Source of the DNA: Sphingobacterium sp. BN32
Lineage (GTDB): Bacteria; Bacteroidota; Bacteroidia; Sphingobacteriales; Sphingobacteriaceae
Reading direction: 5' to 3'
NCBI RefSeq assembly: GCF_030503615.1
Contig: NZ_CP129963.1
Span: forward strand, 992,001-1,056,000
Length of the DNA: 64,000 nt
A program made the position numbers and the translations under genes. Under the pieces are notes generated by a model that did not search any database, was not told the DNA's origin, and worked only from the letters and a program-made list of their open reading frames with translations. Shown one piece after another: positions 17,282-25,088 of the stretch (position 1 is its first letter; each line of letters starts with the position of its first letter).

Positions 17282-18754
17282 ATGAAAAAGAGGATTGCAA
17301 TCGTTGGTCTTTATCATGAGTCAAATACATTCAGCTCAATCCCTACTTTATGGGAAAACTTTGCAGATGGGCATATTTTCAGAAATACGGAGATCATTGA
17401 ACGCTTTGAAAATGCTCATCATGAAATCGCAGGTTTTCTTCAAGAAATCAATAACGACGATGTTGAGCTTATCCCGCTGATAGTTGCGGATGCCATCCCA
17501 TCTGGTAAAATCAATAAAGATGTGGTTTTAAAACTGACTGAAGAGTTATGTCAGGCCGTAGCATCAGCTTTGCCACTGGATGGAATATATTGTGTGGCTC
17601 ATGGTGCAGCTACGGGCGAAGAGATTAGAGATGTTGATGGTTATTGGCTGTCAGAAATTCGAGCTCTTGTCGGCAATAATGTATCGATGATCGCAAGCCT
17701 GGATCCACATGCGAATGTAAGCCAGAAGATGGCGAGCGCAACGGATGCCATGATCGCATATAGCACGAATCCGCACCTGGATCAGAAGGAGACAGGAGGG
17801 AAGGTCGCTGGATTAATGAAGAAGATATTAGCTGAAGGTCTTGAGATCAAACAGGAACTGCTCATGTTTCCCGCTTCCTTAAGCTTAGAACAACAGGAAA
17901 CTGCGGTGGAACCCTGCTTGTCCTTGTACAATAAGGTCGCTGGCTTAATGAACAATCTACCGGTTATTTCCCACAGTATTATTCTGGGTTTTCCGTATGC
18001 TGATGTGGAGGAAATGGGGACTTCATTAATCTTGATCACAGAACGTGATTTCGATACTAGTCAACTTCAGCAAGACATTGTGGAACTATTTGAGAGCTAC
18101 TACGAGCAATTTGTTGGAAAGCGTGTATTGATTGAGGATGTGCTAGAAAATGATAAAAGTTTAGAGAAGCCTGTGTTGTTGCTGGATATGGGCGATAATG
18201 TGGGTGCTGGGGCACTTGGAAATAGCTCCTTTCTATTTCATGCTCTAGAAAAGAACAACTGCTCCTCTAGCATCATCGTAATCTATGATCCCATGAAAGT
18301 TGATCATCTTAAAACTTTCTCTGTTGGCAGTAAAACCGAACTCTCTCTTAATGACGATACTGGGGGAAACCCTCTAAAGCGATATGTTGTAGAAATATTG
18401 GAAATAAGAGATGGTGAGTTTAGCGAAAGCACGCCTCGGCATGGAGGACAGACTTCCTATGATATGGGGAAAGTTGTGCTCGCCAGAACTGAATTGGGAA
18501 ACTACATTGTATTTACTAGCAAGCGAGTTCCTCCATTTAGCAGCCAGCAACTTCAGCTTTTCGATATCGACTTATCACAATTAAACTGGATCGTCGCTAA
18601 AGGAGTAAATGCTCCGATCGCTGCCTATCAAAATATCTGCCCCAATTATTTCAAGATCCAAACGCCCGGCGAGAGTAATGCAGATGCAACGCAATACCAT
18701 TATCAATATCGAAGGCGCCCGATGATACCATTCGAATCTTTAACAAGTAAATAA
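17282..18754 (+). CDS. M81-family (MlrC-like) zinc metallohydrolase
   Basis: The protein has 490 residues, normal for the family. The N-terminal domain opens with GLYHESNTF (His12-Glu13). AHGA is near 106-109. The zinc ligands are predicted as D141 and H143 in SLDPHANVS and H165 in NPHLDQKETG. The D-x-H plus 22-residue spacing matches the ligand pattern I recall for microcystinase MlrC. A DUF1485-type C-terminal domain with LLLDMGDNVGAG follows. MlrC cuts linearised microcystin, but most M81 proteins are uncharacterised amidohydrolases in catabolic clusters. It is within one base of the next gene. An amide or lactam substrate derived from the imported sugar acid is an inference. Confidence 0.88.
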   Translation: MKKRIAIVGLYHESNTFSSIPTLWENFADGHIFRNTEIIERFENAHHEIAGFLQEINNDDVELIPLIVADAIPSGKINKDVVLKLTEELCQAVASALPLDGIYCVAHGAATGEEIRDVDGYWLSEIRALVGNNVSMIASLDPHANVSQKMASATDAMIAYSTNPHLDQKETGGKVAGLMKKILAEGLEIKQELLMFPASLSLEQQETAVEPCLSLYNKVAGLMNNLPVISHSIILGFPYADVEEMGTSLILITERDFDTSQLQQDIVELFESYYEQFVGKRVLIEDVLENDKSLEKPVLLLDMGDNVGAGALGNSSFLFHALEKNNCSSSIIVIYDPMKVDHLKTFSVGSKTELSLNDDTGGNPLKRYVVEILEIRDGEFSESTPRHGGQTSYDMGKVVLARTELGNYIVFTSKRVPPFSSQQLQLFDIDLSQLNWIVAKGVNAPIAAYQNICPNYFKIQTPGESNADATQYHYQYRRRPMIPFESLTSK

Positions 18755-18755
18755 C

Positions 18756-20489
18756 ATGGATGCAAAGAAGGATATAACGATTTTAACTGATTTTTATACG
18801 GAAGGGCCTGTCATCGATAGTAATGGAAATATCTACGTAACGAACCTGTTGGGCAAAGAAATCTTGAAATACGACGGTGACAATGAATTTTCCGTATGGG
18901 CAACATGTACCAGTCCAAACGGCCAGTTTATCTCGAGTAATCAGGAACACTTTATCTGTAATAGTTTGGAGGGCAGTATCGAGCGCTTCGACCAGCATGG
19001 TAATCACATGGAGACCTACTTTCAAGGTCAGGTTGATGGACACCTTGTTGCATGTCCGAACGACCTTTGGATTGGCGATCAAGGGATGTATTTTACCGAC
19101 TCTGTGCGATACGCCGGCGCCGTTCTATTTATCGATAAGTCTCGAGAAACAAGCGTCATTGCCAATCAGTTGGATTACCCCAATGGAATTGTCTTTGATA
19201 AAAAAAGAAACTGCCTTTATGTGGCAGAAAGTTATAAGAATAGAATAATCAAAATCAACCTCAACCAACCCAACCATCCGGTGAGTACCTTAGTGAAACT
19301 GCCTTCGCATCCATCTGCTGATGAAGCAAGGAATCTACCGGATGGTCTTTTTTTAGAAGAGGATGGAAAGCTTTGGATTGCACATTACGGAATGAGGCAA
19401 TATCACTGCTATGATATTGAAGAGCAACGCTTAGATAGCTTCGATAGTCAGATTACACGCTGCAGCAACATATACGTAAATGATGACTGTATCGTTTTAA
19501 CGGGAGGAGAAGGGGAACCTGGTCCTGGTCGAGTTCGTATTATTCAGCGAGGGAAGTCCGCCGCCGACGAAACGCAGAAAATATCAAAGTTAACCTTAGG
19601 AACGGTAGCACTAGGATTACCTTATGTCGTTTTTGACGACAATCTGCCTGTCGCTAAATCTTCTGCTTCGGATATTATTCAGAAAGCGTATCAAGCAGGA
19701 ATTACTGCATTTGATACTGCTCGCGAATATGGCACGGCAGAATCATTATTAGGTAATCTAATTGAACAAGATCAGCTTAGGGATGCGGTAATTATTTCAA
19801 AGTTTAAATGGTCGAATGAAGCTTGTCATGATGATGAAAAAGCTTTAGTAGAAGCCCTTGCAAGTGTTCGAGCGTCCCTACAGCAGCTCAAGTTATCAAA
19901 ATTGCCCATCTGTCTTTTTCATATGGTTTCTTCCTTTGATGTTCAATCAGTAAAAGGGATTTTGCCGAAGGTATTCGCGCGTCTTAAAGAATTGAATCTA
20001 ATAGAGAAGGCGGGCGTATCCGTTGACCACCCTCTAGAAATCCGTCATTTCATCGATGATGATATCTACAGTGCTTTCCAGATACCGATTAACATTTTAG
20101 ATCATCGTCTAACGTCTACAAATCTTTGGAAGGAACTCGTGGATCGCAAGAAGACGATTTTCGTCCGCAGTATTTACCTGAAAGGACTTCTCCTTCAAGA
20201 TCCGGATCATTTGACCGGAAATTTAGTGGAAGCGAAGCCATTCTTAAAATCGCTCAGTGCCATAGCTGTAGATGCGCATATGTCCATCAGTCAACTTTGT
20301 TTCTCTTACATCAGAGACATGGAAGGAGTGACAAGTGTACTAATTGGACCGGATAAAGAAGAACAATTGATGGAAAATATATCCCTAGAAAACGGACCTG
20401 AGATTCCAAAGGATACATTGAATAAAATAACAACACTGTTTGCAGAAGTGCCTGAACACCTATTAACGCCGAGACTATGGAAAATGTAA
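18756..20489 (+). CDS. Fusion protein: SMP-30/gluconolactonase-like domain plus aldo-keto reductase
   Basis: Two complete domains share one 577-residue frame. Residues 1 to about 270 form an SMP-30-type six-bladed propeller, with metal-ligand candidates Glu16 (TEGP), Asn102 (CPNDLW), Asn143 (YPNG) and Asp196 (LPDG). From about 277 an aldo-keto reductase begins with LTLGTVALGLPY and carries the full tetrad Asp320, Tyr325, Lys349 and His389. The reductase half resembles the LGTVQ-G-YG type found in surface-sugar and nonulosonate clusters. Lactone opening coupled to sugar oxidation or reduction is a reasonable reading. No break or stop lies between the halves, so this looks like a genuine fusion. 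Confidence 0.87.
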   Translation: MDAKKDITILTDFYTEGPVIDSNGNIYVTNLLGKEILKYDGDNEFSVWATCTSPNGQFISSNQEHFICNSLEGSIERFDQHGNHMETYFQGQVDGHLVACPNDLWIGDQGMYFTDSVRYAGAVLFIDKSRETSVIANQLDYPNGIVFDKKRNCLYVAESYKNRIIKINLNQPNHPVSTLVKLPSHPSADEARNLPDGLFLEEDGKLWIAHYGMRQYHCYDIEEQRLDSFDSQITRCSNIYVNDDCIVLTGGEGEPGPGRVRIIQRGKSAADETQKISKLTLGTVALGLPYVVFDDNLPVAKSSASDIIQKAYQAGITAFDTAREYGTAESLLGNLIEQDQLRDAVIISKFKWSNEACHDDEKALVEALASVRASLQQLKLSKLPICLFHMVSSFDVQSVKGILPKVFARLKELNLIEKAGVSVDHPLEIRHFIDDDIYSAFQIPINILDHRLTSTNLWKELVDRKKTIFVRSIYLKGLLLQDPDHLTGNLVEAKPFLKSLSAIAVDAHMSISQLCFSYIRDMEGVTSVLIGPDKEEQLMENISLENGPEIPKDTLNKITTLFAEVPEHLLTPRLWKM

Positions 20490-20491
20490 CA

Positions 20492-21280
20492 ATGAATCGC
20501 TTTTTCTTAAATAATAAGGTTGTACTGATTACAGGAGGGACTGGTTTGTTTGGGAAGCCGATGTCTCATGCATTGGCGCAAGCCGGGGCAAGCCTCGTAA
20601 TTGCCTCGCGAAATCTACCATCTTGCCAACAATACGCTAATAAGTTAAATGAACAAGGCTATGAGGCTGTGGCATTTCACTTAGATCTGGCCCAACAGGC
20701 ATCGATAAATAAGTTGGTAGACGAGGTGATCGCACGATTTGGAAGAATCGACGTCCTGATTAATAACGCGGTAACTCGTGAGGGTTTTAAGAACCTCGCA
20801 GATATAAGTAAAGAAGAATGGGAACAATCGCAGGCGATCAATAGCACAGGTCTCATGCTTTTAACGCAGGCTGTTATTGCTACGATGCAAAAGCTTGGAA
20901 CGGGTAATATCATTAATATTGGATCTATACAGGGGGCTGTGGGGCCCAATTTTCCTGTATACGGTCAGACCGGTATGACAAGCCCGATCAACTATACCTA
21001 CGATAAGTGGGCGATGGTTGGCTTTACAAAATGGATAGCAAATTACTATGGCAAGTTTGGAATCCGTTGCAACTGCCTAAGTCCTGGAGGCTATGGGCCA
21101 GGCGTAGCGTCCTCCTTTGGCGAAAATGAGTTTGTCGACAACTATAAAAGATTGACTCCGTTAGGACGTTTCGCTAATGACGAGGATATTGCCGGACCAA
21201 TCGTTTTCCTTGCTTCTGAGGCCTCTTCTTTCATCACTGGCCATAACCTGTTAGTTGACGGTGGATGGACAAGTTGGTAA
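20492..21280 (+). CDS. SDR-family oxidoreductase of the sugar-cluster type
   Basis: The enzyme has 262 residues from the ATG at 20492, two bases after the upstream stop. An in-frame ATG at 20477 overlaps the previous gene and adds five residues. The nucleotide motif is TGGTGLFG at about 14-21, followed by INNAV near 90. The active-site segment is long and unusual, with VYGQTGMTSPINYTYDKW, where the first Tyr and Lys form YxxxK. The end, SFITGHNLLVDGGWTSW, is a good family match. This subtype is known to me mainly from polysaccharide and nonulosonate biosynthesis clusters, next to an aldo-keto reductase and a GSA-type aminotransferase, exactly as here. Confidence 0.87.
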   Translation: MNRFFLNNKVVLITGGTGLFGKPMSHALAQAGASLVIASRNLPSCQQYANKLNEQGYEAVAFHLDLAQQASINKLVDEVIARFGRIDVLINNAVTREGFKNLADISKEEWEQSQAINSTGLMLLTQAVIATMQKLGTGNIINIGSIQGAVGPNFPVYGQTGMTSPINYTYDKWAMVGFTKWIANYYGKFGIRCNCLSPGGYGPGVASSFGENEFVDNYKRLTPLGRFANDEDIAGPIVFLASEASSFITGHNLLVDGGWTSW

Positions 21281-21292
21281 ACTATTACTCCT

Positions 21293-22399
21293 ATGACAAA
21301 ATCTATAATTACACTTATGATGCTACTTACGATGCTTTTGCACATTGAAAAGAGTGCAGGTCAAACTGTGCTGCCGTCCTCAACAGATTTTATTAGTCCT
21401 TTACCTGACGCTCGAGGGTTTGCAGGTATGTTCGCTGCAAAGGTCGGCGATGAGCTGATTGCAGCAGGGGGAGCGAACTTTCTGGACAAGATGCCTTGGG
21501 AAGGTGGGAAAAAAGCATGGCACAACCATATTTTCGTTTATTCATTTGCCAAAAAGAAATGGGAGAAGCTTAGTCTCCAACTTCCTAAAAACTTAGCCTA
21601 TGGTGTTACGGTGCCGTATCGTGACGGGGCGATTCTTTTCGGAGGATCAGAACAAGACAATGTACCTTCTGCGGCTGTATACTATTTGCATAAAGAAAAC
21701 AAAGAATGGAAGTTGGATACTTGGGCTGATATGCCGATTGCAATGGTGAATATGTGCGGAGAAAGGATTGGCGACTACGTCGTGCTCGCTGCGGGATCCA
21801 GTAAATTAGATGGAATGCCAACCGACCAAGTCCTGCTCTTCAATTTAAAGACAAAGGGTTGGTCAAACTTGCCTACTTTCCCAGGAGCCAAGCGGATAAA
21901 TGCCGTCAGTGCAAAGCTGGACGGGGAGTTTTATCTCTTTTCCGGGATCGAGCTAGTTGCAGAGAATGATAGGAAAATTAAACGAAATATTCTGCAAGAT
22001 GCTTATCGAATTAACCTGAACGATGCATCGCGAGATATTGAAAAAGCAAAGTGGGAAAAACTAGCCGACATGCCTCAAGGAATGGCCGCAGGCCCATTGT
22101 CTGCAGCCCATGACCTTAAAACTAAGGATATTCTGTTATTTGGTGGACTAGATCAGCAGACGGCGCAATATGCTGATCCCGCGACACATCCAGGATTCCT
22201 TCCTCAGGTGCTTAAATATGACACAAAAGCTGATAAATGGTCAATCATTGGCGACTTAGCAAAGGAACAAATACGATTGACGCTGCCTTCCGTTCAAGAT
22301 GGGAGTTATTACTATCTGATCTCAGGAGAGGTAGGTCCGGGGGTAAGAACCAACAGCATACTAGCAATAGACTTAAAAAAACTTAAATCTAAGAAATAA
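21293..22399 (+). CDS. Cyclically permuted mutarotase-family Kelch protein (NanM-like)
   Basis: This exported 368-residue protein has a signal peptide ending near residue 24. Kelch-type beta-propeller repeats are seen in ELIAAGGANF, DGAILFGGSEQDN, YVVLAAGSS, FYLFSGIEL and ILLFGGLDQQ. The order of repeats fits the cyclically permuted mutarotase group related to N-acetylneuraminate epimerase NanM. NanM converts alpha- to beta-anomers of released sialic acid in the periplasm so that it can be transported. That role fits a locus with a sialidase-like protein and a lyase-type aldolase. It starts 12 bases after the SDR gene. A different nonulosonate could equally be the substrate. Confidence 0.85.
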   Translation: MTKSIITLMMLLTMLLHIEKSAGQTVLPSSTDFISPLPDARGFAGMFAAKVGDELIAAGGANFLDKMPWEGGKKAWHNHIFVYSFAKKKWEKLSLQLPKNLAYGVTVPYRDGAILFGGSEQDNVPSAAVYYLHKENKEWKLDTWADMPIAMVNMCGERIGDYVVLAAGSSKLDGMPTDQVLLFNLKTKGWSNLPTFPGAKRINAVSAKLDGEFYLFSGIELVAENDRKIKRNILQDAYRINLNDASRDIEKAKWEKLADMPQGMAAGPLSAAHDLKTKDILLFGGLDQQTAQYADPATHPGFLPQVLKYDTKADKWSIIGDLAKEQIRLTLPSVQDGSYYYLISGEVGPGVRTNSILAIDLKKLKSKK

Positions 22400-22400
22400 C

Positions 22401-23699
22401 ATGAACCAATTTACGGAATCTAAAAAGCTCCTTGAGCGTGCTTCGAAAGTATTAGCGGGCGGTGTATCTTCAGAGTTTAGAAAATATAATCACCCGCATG
22501 CGATATTCTATAAAGAAGGAAAAGGCTCTAAAATAATCGATGTCGACGGGAATGAGTATCTAGACTTCACTCTTAGTCAAGGACCACTGATCTTGGGCCA
22601 TTCGCATCCTCGGGTATTAGAGGCAGTGAATAGTTATTCTGATCAAGGGCAGCTTTACGCTGGCCAGCATATACAGGAAGTCATCTTAGCCGAAAAGATA
22701 TGCGAGTTAATACCTTCAGCAGAATTGATCCGCTTTTGTCTCGATGGGTCGGAGGCCGTACAAACTGCTTTCCGCGTTGCTAGGGCAAAAACGGGAAGGA
22801 ATAAGTTCTTAAGATTCGAAGGGCATTATCATGGCTGGCTAGACAATGTGGCTTGGGGAATTTCGACGCCGAGTATCGAAGATTTAGGCGATCGCTCAAA
22901 ACCTACGGCTCATGCCTGGTCTAAAGGAATTTCCCCGGAAAGTAGAGACGAATTTATCATTCTTCCTTGGAATGACTTAGCGCTCCTTGAAGAAACCGTT
23001 AAGCAGCATCATCATGAACTTGCTGCCATCATTACGGAACCTGTAATGTGCAATAATGGCTGTATCGCTCCAAAGCCAGGCTTTTTAGAAGGTATCCGAA
23101 AGCTTTGCGACGACTATGGAATTGCTTTTATTCTCGACGAGGTAATCACCGGCTTCCGCTTAGGTCTAGGGGGGGCTCAAGCACATTATAAGGTTACTCC
23201 AGATCTTTCCATCTTTGCGAAAGCAATGGGTAGTGGCTATCCAATCAGCGCAATAGTCGGCAAAACTTCCTGGATGGATTGTATCTCCAATTCTCAGGTA
23301 ATCCATGCTGGAACGATGAATTCCAGTAACCCGACGATAGCAGCAGCATTAGCAACAATAACGGTATTAGCGGAAGAGAATCCTTATGAACGGATGTTTC
23401 ATTTGGGCAAGACGTTAATGAAAGGTATTGAAGATGCAGCGCAGAAATATAAACAGAACTTAAAAGTATTTGGTTTGGGACCAATGTTCGTTACGCTCTT
23501 TACAGATTTGGATGAACTGACCGACTATCGTGATACGCTGCGAGCAGATAAAGTAAAGCTCGGAAGATTTATTGCGGCACTTCAGGATCAAGGGATTCGC
23601 GTAATCGGAAGGGGATTATGGTATATCAGTGCCGTGCATACTGAAGAAGAAATCGATCAAGCTATTCGTGCCGTTGATCAAGCCTTAGCAGAAATGTAG
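22401..23699 (+). CDS. Class III aminotransferase, glutamate-1-semialdehyde aminotransferase-like
   Basis: The 432-residue protein is a fold-type I PLP enzyme. Features are GGVSSEFRKYNHP near 20-32, DGSEAV at 115-120, the PLP-contacting Asp246 in FILDEVITGFR and the Schiff-base lysine Lys274 in IFAKAMGSGYP. It resembles GSA aminomutase, but its place one base after a mutarotase gene and before an MFS gene argues against haem synthesis. GSA-type aminotransferases act on sugar substrates in some nonulosonate pathways. Here the direction could be deamination of an amino sugar acid to a keto acid. The family is clear; the substrate is unknown. Confidence 0.88.
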   Translation: MNQFTESKKLLERASKVLAGGVSSEFRKYNHPHAIFYKEGKGSKIIDVDGNEYLDFTLSQGPLILGHSHPRVLEAVNSYSDQGQLYAGQHIQEVILAEKICELIPSAELIRFCLDGSEAVQTAFRVARAKTGRNKFLRFEGHYHGWLDNVAWGISTPSIEDLGDRSKPTAHAWSKGISPESRDEFIILPWNDLALLEETVKQHHHELAAIITEPVMCNNGCIAPKPGFLEGIRKLCDDYGIAFILDEVITGFRLGLGGAQAHYKVTPDLSIFAKAMGSGYPISAIVGKTSWMDCISNSQVIHAGTMNSSNPTIAAALATITVLAEENPYERMFHLGKTLMKGIEDAAQKYKQNLKVFGLGPMFVTLFTDLDELTDYRDTLRADKVKLGRFIAALQDQGIRVIGRGLWYISAVHTEEEIDQAIRAVDQALAEM

Positions 23700-23736
23700 A
23701 GCATATACCTAATACTTAACCAAATAAACATTCATT

Positions 23737-24990
23737 ATGAGCTTCACCTTAACAGCCAAAAGTCCTCCCAGTAAATTCCGTGCCTGGTTAATAGTCGGTC
23801 TATTATTTATCATCGCGATGCTAAACTATATCGATCGGACGATGATTACGACGATGCGGACGTCTATCGTTGATTCCATCCCGATGAGCGATGCTGAGTT
23901 TGGATTACTAACGGCGGTATTTCTGTGGGTCTATGGTATTTTCAGCCCTTTTGCAGGCTACCTAGCCGATCGATACAGCCGCAGCCGTGTTATCCTCTTT
24001 AGTTTATTTGTATGGTCTTTGGTTACTTGGATGACCTCCTATGCATCAACTTTTAATGAGCTTTTGATTACGCGAGCATTAATGGGTATCAGTGAAGCTT
24101 GTTATATCCCAGCCGCATTAGCGCTGATCATGGATTACCATAAAGGACCGACCCGATCCTTAGCGACGGGTGTGCATATGGCCGGTATTATGTTAGGGCA
24201 GAGTCTAGGCTTTGTTGGCGGCTGGTTAGCGGAAAATCATACTTGGAACTACGCATTTACGATCTTCGGGATTTTTGGGATGTGCTATGCCGTGGCAATG
24301 TTATTTTTGATAAAAGATGTTCCTAGGAGCGAATCGGAAGTCGATACGGTTGAAAAACCTAAAGCAGGATTCTTGGAATCCTTAAAAGTATTGCTAGGTA
24401 ACAGATCCTTCCTCTTTATCGTGGCATTTTTTGGATTTATTAGTATTGTAGGCTGGCTGATCGTCGGCTGGCTCCCTACATATTTCCAAGAGAAGTTCAA
24501 TCTTACGCAAACGCAAGCTGGGGTTTATTCGACAGGGTATGTCTTTACGGCTGCCATATTTGGTGTATTGGCAGGCGGAGTTTTAGCCGATATTTGGAGC
24601 AGAAAGAATAGCAAAGCGAGAATCTACATTCCGTTTATAGGACTGTGTCTTGCGGCGCCTGCAATCTTTATGGCCAATTATTCCTATGTGCTGTCGATTT
24701 CGATACTCTGCTTTATCATATACTCATTTTGCAAGTCATTCGTTGACACGAACACGATGCCTATTCTTAGTATGGTCGTTGAAGAAAAGTATCGGGCGAC
24801 AGGATATGGCATCCTAAATTTCTGCGGAACATTGGTCGGTGGACTAGGGCTTTATTTTGGAGGCGCACTACGTGACTCCAATATTGACCTGCATACCATA
24901 TTTCAATTCGCGTCGGGAATGATTATTCTTTCGGCATTGTCCCTTTTGTTTATCCGACCGAATCCAAAACTTTTAAACCAGGGAAAGTAG
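23737..24990 (+). CDS. Major facilitator superfamily transporter
   Basis: This 417-residue inner-membrane protein has about twelve hydrophobic segments. The MFS motif between TM2 and TM3 is GYLADRYSRSRVI, preceded by the TM1 sequence AMLNYIDRTMITT. That TM1 pattern is typical of anion:cation symporters and the spinster/sugar-acid group, and relatives carry sugar acids or sialic acid. It is 37 bases after the aminotransferase gene and closes the tightly packed operon. It is the only inner-membrane importer in the locus, so it most likely carries the mutarotated sugar acid into the cytoplasm. Confidence 0.88.
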   Translation: MSFTLTAKSPPSKFRAWLIVGLLFIIAMLNYIDRTMITTMRTSIVDSIPMSDAEFGLLTAVFLWVYGIFSPFAGYLADRYSRSRVILFSLFVWSLVTWMTSYASTFNELLITRALMGISEACYIPAALALIMDYHKGPTRSLATGVHMAGIMLGQSLGFVGGWLAENHTWNYAFTIFGIFGMCYAVAMLFLIKDVPRSESEVDTVEKPKAGFLESLKVLLGNRSFLFIVAFFGFISIVGWLIVGWLPTYFQEKFNLTQTQAGVYSTGYVFTAAIFGVLAGGVLADIWSRKNSKARIYIPFIGLCLAAPAIFMANYSYVLSISILCFIIYSFCKSFVDTNTMPILSMVVEEKYRATGYGILNFCGTLVGGLGLYFGGALRDSNIDLHTIFQFASGMIILSALSLLFIRPNPKLLNQGK

Positions 24991-25032
24991 GCGGTAAGCA
25001 CAGGACAGTTCCCTCGTTTCAATTAACTATTA

Positions 25033-25043
25033 TTGTATTACAA
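25033..25043. promoter_or_regulatory. Weak operator-like palindrome before the GHL-type gene
   Basis: TTGTA-T-TACAA is a 5-1-5 palindrome with the same GTAnTAC core as the three stronger sites, 45 bases before the start at 25089. The outer arms do not match, so it may be a low-affinity site or chance. Confidence 0.35.
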
Positions 25044-25088
25044 GCTCCAAGAGAGCACTGAGATTAACCCTCTCAAAAGCATTTAATA

